From CAZPWQ01 sp964590495 (GTDB taxonomy: Bacteria > Bacteroidota > Rhodothermia > Balneolales > Balneolaceae): DNA of 28,082 bases. The position numbers were made by a program, and so were the translations under genes. This document shows positions 22,592 through 28,082 of the stretch, piece after piece. The stretch is taken from assembly GCA_964590495.1 (NCBI GenBank), contig CAZPWQ010000043.1:1-28082 (forward strand), written 5' to 3'. Under the pieces are notes generated by a model. It ran no database searches. It had not been told where the DNA came from and saw only the letters and a list, made by a program, of their open reading frames with translations. Numbering within the stretch: the stretch's first letter is position 1; each line of letters begins with the position of its first letter.

Positions 22592-23824
22592 TCATCTTAT
22601 AATCTTTAAATATTGAGTATAAAACAGAGAGCTAGTACCTTCTTCATGAATTACTAATCCATTATCAGTAAAATAAAACTGTTGACCGGGGGAATTATCG
22701 GTTACTTCTAGTCCTCCCATATAATATTCTTCAGAAGTACTCAAATCAATGACATAGTAATCTATCCATCGATCCCAATAAGGTCTTTCATTGCGATAAT
22801 TCTTTCTGGTTCCTACTTCAATCCATAAAAATTGGTCACCGATAAGATGAACATTCTTTATAGAACTATGATCTTCCATTGGGACCTGAAAGCGTCCCAT
22901 ATCAGGCCAGTATTTACTCTTGCCGATGACAAAATTAGAGATACTAAAGGTGTTTTTAAGCTTTAGGTCTCTTGCATCATATATGTATAGAAGGGGGAAT
23001 CGGTTGAAAGCCAGAATAAAAATATCTTCCTTTGAACTATACCTAATCACACCATTAGAGACAAAAGGTCGTAGTAACATCCAATGGCCATCAATATCAT
23101 ATGAATCACCAAATTCAGCCACTTTCGTACCTTTTTTATCAATCAGGTGTACGACCTTCCAATTTTCCCCATTGTCTTCCAATTTATTACCTGAAGCGTT
23201 ACGGACATCCGGAGTTCCAAGAATAGCCAAAGAATCACCATATGGTGCAATAGAAGTAGGAATAAAACTTATGGGTATAACTTTTCTAAATTCAGATGGA
23301 GTTGATTTATATTCAAATGCAGAGATCTGCATATTTGCTCCAGCGACATAAATAGAATTCTTATACTTCGTCATTTCTTGTGAAAACATAATATCACCGG
23401 GGCCCCGTCCTGTTCCAGCAACAGTTATAACCTCATCTGTATTAAGGTTATATTCAAAAATTTTATCATTACCAGGATCCAGTATAACCAGTACATTTTT
23501 GTTTTTTGATATAACATTAAGACCTAGTTCTGGTTCGCTTACTAATATATCCAGTTTTTTTGTTTTGAATTTGCCGGGATTTTTTAAAACCTGTTGAAAA
23601 AATATAAGCTTGTCAGGTTTTTTGGGCATTTGTGAAAATTTCTTGACAGTATCAACAGACAAATGATCATTATCATAATATGGTATTTTTTCTTCGATGG
23701 GATGCTCAACAATATTTCCACTCTCTTCGGAATTACATGCGATAAACAATAGTAGCAAAGGACATATAACTAATCCGTAACGAATGTTTATTAAAAGCTG
23801 TCTAAAATATTTTTTCTCTGACAT
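22592..23824 (-). CDS. 6-bladed beta-propeller lipoprotein (subfamily 3, copy 1)
   Basis: 410 residues. The lipobox FIAC gives Cys30 after a fairly long signal. Soon after follows EHPIEEKIPYYDNDHLSVD (40-58), which recurs in the gene at 24149 as VHPIEKNIPHHDSNHISID. The signature is GTGRGPGD at 137-144, with Asp in place of the usual Glu, then a MFSQEMTKYKNSIYVAG block. It is likely envelope-anchored and a clear paralogue of the gene at 24149-25330. No peptide gene lies upstream. A TAATGTAACA element lies 61 nt before the start, and a type-B repeat directly abuts the 3' end. Confidence 0.87.
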   Translation of the reverse strand: MSEKKYFRQLLINIRYGLVICPLLLLFIACNSEESGNIVEHPIEEKIPYYDNDHLSVDTVKKFSQMPKKPDKLIFFQQVLKNPGKFKTKKLDILVSEPELGLNVISKNKNVLVILDPGNDKIFEYNLNTDEVITVAGTGRGPGDIMFSQEMTKYKNSIYVAGANMQISAFEYKSTPSEFRKVIPISFIPTSIAPYGDSLAILGTPDVRNASGNKLEDNGENWKVVHLIDKKGTKVAEFGDSYDIDGHWMLLRPFVSNGVIRYSSKEDIFILAFNRFPLLYIYDARDLKLKNTFSISNFVIGKSKYWPDMGRFQVPMEDHSSIKNVHLIGDQFLWIEVGTRKNYRNERPYWDRWIDYYVIDLSTSEEYYMGGLEVTDNSPGQQFYFTDNGLVIHEEGTSSLFYTQYLKIIR

Positions 23825-23862
23825 AAAATCTCCGATAGTGTAAATTTTAACTCTGCTTGTTT

Positions 23863-23895
23863 ACAAGATAAAAAGCTGAAGAGGCTGTTACATTA
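23863..23895 (-). promoter_or_regulatory. TAATGTAACA-N18-CTTGT promoter-like element (propeller 22592-23824)
   Basis: Same ten-base box, 18-nt spacing and CTTGT as at 22279-22311, followed by AAGCAGAG, 61 nt before the start. The spacer sequences differ, so the boxes rather than the whole region are conserved. Confidence 0.55.
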
Positions 23896-24001
23896 GAATA
23901 GTTTAATTTTAGCGGGGATTTGTTTGTTGAGTATGGTCAGTTATTTGTGATTAGTTGGAAATAAGGCAAAAAAGGTAATACGTGGGGGAATCCACATTGC
24001 A

Positions 24002-24072
24002 TAAATCTGTTTAAATCCGAGCCAATCCGCGGCCGAATACCTCACGCAAAGGCGCAGAGACGCAGAAGGAAG
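24002..24072. repeat. Type-B dispersed repeat, copy 2
   Basis: AATCTGTTTAAATCCGAGCC, AATCCGCGGCCGAATACC and GGCGCAGAGACGCAGAAGG, about 75 nt beyond the stop of the propeller at 24149. The remainder of 23825-24148 holds the promoter-like element above and nothing else I recognise. Confidence 0.85.
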
Positions 24073-24148
24073 CATCATCACAAACATAACCAAAGATCTA
24101 CGGCTTATCTGCTATGGCCTGTGAATGGAGTATCTCTACTTCTTCAAA

Positions 24149-25330
24149 TTATTCTGGTTTGATATTATAAAGCATCCCACCCTTATTAAGGATAAGTTTT
24201 TTTTGTGTGGGATAGATGACAGCCTTCAAATCACTTTTTTGCTCTCCAAAATAATAACTTATGTTGTTCTCCAGATTTATGGCGTAATAATCTTGCTGAA
24301 ATTTATAGCTGGTATCTGATTCATTTTCCTCATCGTTTTCAAAGGTGGTTGTGGTAATGATCAGCAAATAGTTATCATCTATTAATTCAACCTTATCTAT
24401 GGTAGTTCTGTCATTTCTGGGAGGACTGGCTGCATTGAGTGCTGGATTATATAGAACTTCTCCCTGAAGATATTTTTCGAGTTTATATGTTTGGGTGATA
24501 TCCAGTGCCTCGTCAAAAATATATAAGAGAGGTAAGTGTTTATAAGCCAGAATAAACTTACTCTGCTTTTCGCTGTATCTTATGAATCCACCTCTCATGC
24601 TGAATAAAACAATCCAATCATCGGTCTCATAAAAATTTCCAAATGATTTTATGACATTTCCATTTGTATCGATAATTCGTACAGCTTTGCGATCTACTTT
24701 CGGGTCACTGTTTCCCTGCCGCACTGTTTGACCAAGTACTGCGTAAGTATAGTTATCTATTTTCGCTATTGATACGGCACTATAATCTATTGGAATGGTA
24801 TTTACATAATCGCAACTATCATGTTGACAAATAAATTTTGAAACTCTCATATCTTCCATAGCAATATAAATAGTGCTATCATATACAACCATTTCTTGTG
24901 TGTAGGCTATATCGCCTGGACCTCTGCCCGTTTGAGCTAAAGAAGTTGTTTTATTTGCAGCCAACTCATAAAGCAAAAACCTATCTGAACGCTTGTCTAA
25001 AATAACTGCTGTTGTTGAGTCCAAATACGAAATATCAACATCCTGGGCTCCGCTTACAGTTATTTCCAGCGATGATTGTTCAAATTTTGCTGGATTCTGT
25101 AAATATTTATAAAGATCGATTAATATATCCGACAGTGATATATCGGAGATGTCCAGTTCATCTGCGTCGATAGAAATATGATTACTGTCGTGATGAGGAA
25201 TATTTTTCTCAATCGGATGGACTGTTAAAAAACCGTCGTCTGCTTTTTCATCCTGATCATTGCAGGACGATAAAACAGCAATAGCAATAATAAATAAAAC
25301 GAGAGTGATATAAATTGATTGGTTTCTCAT
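24149..25330 (-). CDS. 6-bladed beta-propeller lipoprotein (subfamily 3, copy 2)
   Basis: 393 residues with lipobox LSSC (Cys23). VHPIEKNIPHHDSNHISID lies at 37-55 and the signature QTGRGPGD at 133-140, followed by IAYTQEMVVYDSTIYIA. These match the propeller at 22592-23824 in order and spacing. The start ATG overlaps the stop of a ten-codon mini-ORF (ATGA) that resembles the first codons of the AraC-type gene, so translation may be coupled. A TAATGTAACA element lies 86 nt upstream, and a type-B repeat follows the 3' end. Role unknown; lipid-anchored envelope location inferred. Confidence 0.87.
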   Translation of the reverse strand: MRNQSIYITLVLFIIAIAVLSSCNDQDEKADDGFLTVHPIEKNIPHHDSNHISIDADELDISDISLSDILIDLYKYLQNPAKFEQSSLEITVSGAQDVDISYLDSTTAVILDKRSDRFLLYELAANKTTSLAQTGRGPGDIAYTQEMVVYDSTIYIAMEDMRVSKFICQHDSCDYVNTIPIDYSAVSIAKIDNYTYAVLGQTVRQGNSDPKVDRKAVRIIDTNGNVIKSFGNFYETDDWIVLFSMRGGFIRYSEKQSKFILAYKHLPLLYIFDEALDITQTYKLEKYLQGEVLYNPALNAASPPRNDRTTIDKVELIDDNYLLIITTTTFENDEENESDTSYKFQQDYYAINLENNISYYFGEQKSDLKAVIYPTQKKLILNKGGMLYNIKPE

Positions 25331-25359
25331 GTGTCTTCAATCGCTTTTCTCTTCATCAT
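25327..25359 (-). CDS. Mini-ORF MMKRKAIEDT, AraC-type 5' remnant or leader peptide
   Basis: Ten codons and a TGA that overlaps the ATG of the next propeller gene (ATGA). Codons 2-9 read MKRKAIED, against MKRKPIED at the start of the AraC-type protein at 22238. The region upstream also shares the TAATGTAACA element. It is either a relic left when a propeller gene replaced the rest of an AraC-type gene, or a working leader peptide that couples translation. Confidence 0.5.
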   Translation of the reverse strand: MMKRKAIEDT

Positions 25360-25393
25360 GCCTGCCCAATAGGGAAAATATCTCTGCTTACAG

Positions 25394-25426
25394 ACAAGAA
25401 TCACAACGGGATGGTTTGTTACATTA
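25394..25426 (-). promoter_or_regulatory. TAATGTAACA-N18-CTTGT promoter-like element (propeller 24149-25330)
   Basis: TAATGTAACA (25426-25417), 18 nt, CTTGT (25398-25394), then AAGCAGAG, 86 nt before the propeller start and 57 nt before the mini-ORF start. Confidence 0.55.
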
Positions 25427-25454
25427 TGATTTTTAAATGGTTGCTGATTCGTTT

Positions 25455-25597
25455 GTGGGTGGTTTTATGTTACCAGAAAGAACACCCCTCAGGACAAACC
25501 GGGAACAACCGGTTCGTCCATCTCCCCTCAAGGGGAGATGTATTATACCGGGAGCAGAGCTCCCTTAGAGCTTTGGCTTTTTGGTGTTTAGAGGGAG
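25455..25597. repeat. Type-C dispersed repeat, copy 2
   Basis: GTTTTATGTTACC, AACACCCCTCAGG, the palindrome CATCTCCCCTCAAGGGGAG and GGAGCAGAGCTCCCTTAGAG, in the same order as at 22351-22500. It ends a few bases before the stop codon of the propeller at 25603. Confidence 0.75.
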
Positions 25598-25602
25598 CAA
25601 AC

Positions 25603-26850
25603 TTAGTCCATTTCATGTATCTGGAATTTTAGTTGAAAGGTTTCCGGGTTACGTTCTATCGTAACTACAATTCCGTTCTTCTTTACCCCTATCTGCTTCT
25701 TATAGATATCTGAATAAAACTGTTCGCCGGTCTCCGTGTCGAGCAGAATAGACCGGAAGGTGCGTTCTTCTTCTTCAAAGCCGGCAGGTTGAAGCGTAGG
25801 ATGAGGCGCCATGTTTACCAACTGGAGCAGCTCATACCGGCCATGATAAATTTTCTGAACGGATGTTTTAAGATCAAAGGTTTCTTCATTTGCTCGTTGT
25901 ATTAAACCCGGGTTCCTATATTCCGGCGTTTTAGACTCGATATGACGGGGGACCCGGTAGCCCTCCGTTTTCGACACCCATTTTTGAGTACCATCCCGGT
26001 CGTAGCCAAAGATATAGGGAAAATACTTTTGATAACCTACGATTGTTTTGGATGCTTTATTACAACTGAGCATGGTCTCAGACAGGATGCCATCGAACGT
26101 ACCATAGCCGGAGTAGGATTTATATTCGTATCCGAATGAGCCTGTGGCATTAAATGTTTCCGTTTCGATACGGGTAATCGGGGGAGTTACCTCTGCTTTT
26201 AGATCGTGCCCGGTAGAGGGATTATCCGGATTCATCTCTTCCACCGCTATCTTATATCCGCTGACGAACAGATCATCCCCCAGAGAACAAATGTCAAACG
26301 GGCGTAACAAACCATGGTTAACCGTATTTTCGTATTCAAACCGGTCTCCATTTCGGACAAATATTTCTATTTCAAAAGCGTCCAAGACATAAAGGGTGCG
26401 GTATTCGTCGCCGAAGGCAAAGCTTCTGAGATACAGAAATTCTCCGGGCCCTCTTCCGGCACGACCGATGGTATACAGGTGTTGTCCGTGGGTATCATAA
26501 ACCTTTATGTTCATAATATTGGTATTATACCGATACTGGATGATGTATATGTTTCCCTGATCATCCATATCCAGCTTTCTAAAGCCTACGTGATAGTACT
26601 TCTCGTCCAGGGAGGTATCGCTTCCGATGGTTGCAAGATGCTTCAGGCTGTCCGGGTGGAAAAATCCGGGTAAAGGATCACCATTGGACCTGGAAATGTC
26701 CAGCGAATAATCTACTTCTTCATCCGCAGGCAGGCGGTCAGGATCGGGGTGTTCTTTTTCCCATTTATTGGAAGATGAATTGCATCCCTGTACGAATATT
26801 GAGAAGCAAATAGCTATGCCCAACAGATATAGTAGTCTCACTTTAATCAT
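25603..26850 (-). CDS. 6-bladed beta-propeller lipoprotein (subfamily 4)
   Basis: 415 residues with lipobox VQGC (Cys23), then a linker rich in Asp, Pro and Glu (EKEHPDPDRLPADEEVDY). The signature GRAGRGPGEF lies at 129-138, in the block YTIGRAGRGPGEFLYLRSF, followed by TLYVLDAFEIEIF. It has no close paralogue in the window, and its DNA is somewhat richer in GC than that of the two propellers on its left. A type-C repeat touches its 3' end. I see neither a peptide gene nor a TGTAACA element in the 233 nt upstream. Envelope lipoprotein of unknown function. Confidence 0.87.
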   Translation of the reverse strand: MIKVRLLYLLGIAICFSIFVQGCNSSSNKWEKEHPDPDRLPADEEVDYSLDISRSNGDPLPGFFHPDSLKHLATIGSDTSLDEKYYHVGFRKLDMDDQGNIYIIQYRYNTNIMNIKVYDTHGQHLYTIGRAGRGPGEFLYLRSFAFGDEYRTLYVLDAFEIEIFVRNGDRFEYENTVNHGLLRPFDICSLGDDLFVSGYKIAVEEMNPDNPSTGHDLKAEVTPPITRIETETFNATGSFGYEYKSYSGYGTFDGILSETMLSCNKASKTIVGYQKYFPYIFGYDRDGTQKWVSKTEGYRVPRHIESKTPEYRNPGLIQRANEETFDLKTSVQKIYHGRYELLQLVNMAPHPTLQPAGFEEEERTFRSILLDTETGEQFYSDIYKKQIGVKKNGIVVTIERNPETFQLKFQIHEMD

Positions 26851-26920
26851 AAAAAATCGTTTATAGATCTATTTTTCTCCATTTATAGTTTTAGCAGACT
26901 CCTTGCTCTTTCATATCCAT

Positions 26921-26949
26921 CGGACGGCAACAGCAGCCGTCTGATGGGT
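26921..26949. repeat. Intergenic palindrome CATCGGACGGC/GCCGTCTGATG
   Basis: A near-perfect 11-bp inverted repeat with a 7-nt loop, between the propeller genes at 25603 and 27084. No T run follows on the minus strand, so it is more likely a REP-type palindrome than a terminator. Confidence 0.5.
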
Positions 26950-26960
26950 TAAATAAAAAG

Positions 26961-27010
26961 CTGCCCGCGCTACAATAATCTGTTTCAATCCGTGCCAACC
27001 CGCGGCTGAA
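26961..27010. repeat. Type-B dispersed repeat, copy 3 (partial)
   Basis: CTGCCCGCGCTACAATAATC, TGTTTCAATCCGTGCC and AACCCGCGGCTGAATAAA match the first half of the copy at 22501-22590. It lies about 75 nt beyond the stop of the propeller at 27084. Confidence 0.8.
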
Positions 27011-27083
27011 TAAATGACGCCGGGTTTTTGTACAGTAGTTTCTTCTGAATTCTGACTCCTGAATTCTGAATTCCCATTCATCA

Positions 27084-28082
27084 TTAAATAGCTATTTCTG
27101 CTTTTATCAAGGTGTATCTGCTATTATCCAACTCAAATTTTAACTCGTAAAAGTAATTGTCATTGATTTCGTACACTTTATTCGCATCAAAGGCCCTGCG
27201 TATATAGCCAACTATTTCCAGATCACTGTTTAGTACATAAAACATGTAAAATCTATATTTATGACTCGTATTATGAGGATTATTATGATCTATTGATGAG
27301 ACGCCATTTACCGTTTGCAGAATATAATATTCATAATGTTTGAATAATCCCATGCTTGAACTGTTGCTCATCAGGTACACTATAAGATCATCCCTCCTGT
27401 TGTTCACAAACTCATGCACGTCCCCTTCAAAGATATCAGTATCAAAATAAGGACTTTGAATCTCACTTTTTTCTTCTTCATCTGTAATCACATTAAACCG
27501 ATGGATATCCGGTGAGCTCGGTAATACGTAAAACACATAAGGATAATCTGCGAGGATGGCACCGGTTCCTTTTAATATATCCATCAACCGGTCGGTTTTT
27601 GTTTTCACACCGGTCAGACTCTCTTCGATTATCTTCCCTTGCGAAAAGCTGTAAATGCCTACTGACGGACCTTCGAATCCGCCGGACATCAACAGCGCCA
27701 GGCTGTCGTTGTTGATAACATCAAAATCACTTAACGATCTTTTCAGTGTGACACTTTCTGCGATCCCTTTTCCATCCCTGTCATAGACTACGAATTTTAG
27801 CTGCGAAGCATCCCAAACATAGGTCCTGGAATTTTTGACCCTGACCAGCGCCGGATCACTATATTCAAAAGGACCTCGTCCGGCATTGCCTATATATTCG
27901 ATCGGATTTTCTCCAAAAGCCTGTTTACCAATCTTTCCCTGCTCAGTATCTGCAAAATAAAGTTCTTCATTTTCACTATTGGAAATTATAAAGTCGCTTA
28001 CATTCAGAATTTCATTGATTTGAACTGAGTCCTGTATCTCCAAATGAATATTCTTTCCCAAATCACTGATACCTGATGAACT
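27084..28082 (-). CDS. 6-bladed beta-propeller protein, 5' end beyond the window
   Basis: The frame is open to the window edge; the last codons read SSSGISDLGKNIHLEIQ. The only in-window start candidate near the edge is a TTG at 28061, and the Ser-rich run looks like the linker after a lipidated Cys, so the real start and lipobox are probably just outside. The signature GNAGRGPFEY lies at 58-67 counted from that TTG, with Phe where the others have Gly, Ser, Arg or Lys. It continues with TYVWDASQLKFVVYDRDGKG and ends YTLIKAEIAI. This is the most diverged of the eleven propellers. A type-B repeat lies downstream. Confidence 0.85.
   Translation of the reverse strand, partial: SSSGISDLGKNIHLEIQDSVQINEILNVSDFIISNSENEELYFADTEQGKIGKQAFGENPIEYIGNAGRGPFEYSDPALVRVKNSRTYVWDASQLKFVVYDRDGKGIAESVTLKRSLSDFDVINNDSLALLMSGGFEGPSVGIYSFSQGKIIEESLTGVKTKTDRLMDILKGTGAILADYPYVFYVLPSSPDIHRFNVITDEEEKSEIQSPYFDTDIFEGDVHEFVNNRRDDLIVYLMSNSSSMGLFKHYEYYILQTVNGVSSIDHNNPHNTSHKYRFYMFYVLNSDLEIVGYIRRAFDANKVYEINDNYFYELKFELDNSRYTLIKAEIAI

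Noticed and set aside
16..26850. D-S/T-hydrophobic O-glycosylation sequons (often DSL) in most propeller proteins
   Set aside because: About one per protein is expected by chance at this length and composition, so this is no evidence that the nearby glycosyltransferases act on them.

Overview
The window looks like part of a chromosome from the Bacteroidota/Balneolota (FCB) lineage. The reasons are eleven paralogous 6-bladed beta-propeller lipoproteins, NVEALA-like exported peptides, an ECF sigma factor in a small membrane-protein operon, weak or absent Shine-Dalgarno sites, and many intergenic palindromic repeats with a matching REP-associated tyrosine transposase. A member of the Balneolaceae is my best guess, but no single gene proves it. 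Almost every gene is on the minus strand, so transcription runs right to left. Two 100-N assembly gaps (1573-1672 and 11944-12043) interrupt the sequence.

Layout: (1) 1-8573 holds six propeller lipoproteins. The 3' half of a Cys-rich NVEALA-like peptide, cut by the first gap, lies upstream of the first one. (2) 8574-10460 is a repeat-rich stretch with a small two-helix membrane protein on the plus strand and a frameshifted RAYT transposase that carries the same palindrome as the surrounding repeats. (3) 10461-15186 is a visibly more GC-rich RND efflux pair, with the permease upstream of the lipoprotein adaptor. (4) 15523-16826 is an AT-rich operon: membrane protein, ECF sigma factor, putative membrane anti-sigma. 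(5) 17167-21797 holds a propeller lipoprotein, two tandem copies of an NVEALA-like Cys-rich peptide, a GT-C membrane glycosyltransferase and a polyprenyl-phosphate glycosyltransferase (GT2). (6) 21876-28082 holds a small AraC-type HTH protein and four more propeller lipoproteins, the last cut by the window edge.

The most interesting signal is the peptide/propeller module. In the two tandem peptide genes the upstream DNA and leader are almost unchanged (1 amino-acid change in 46 leader residues). The mature part has changed heavily (17 of 42 aligned residues, 17 nonsynonymous versus 3 synonymous codons), yet all six cysteines are kept. A peptide gene lies upstream of a propeller lipoprotein at two separate loci, with a terminator-like hairpin in between. 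This suggests a diversifying secreted peptide paired with a surface or periplasmic propeller lipoprotein. The function is unknown: a toxin, a signal and a RiPP-like product are all possible. Further structure includes dispersed repeats capping the 3' end of most propeller genes, a shared TGTAACA promoter-like element in front of several genes including the ECF operon, and an AraC-derived mini-ORF overlapping a propeller start codon.
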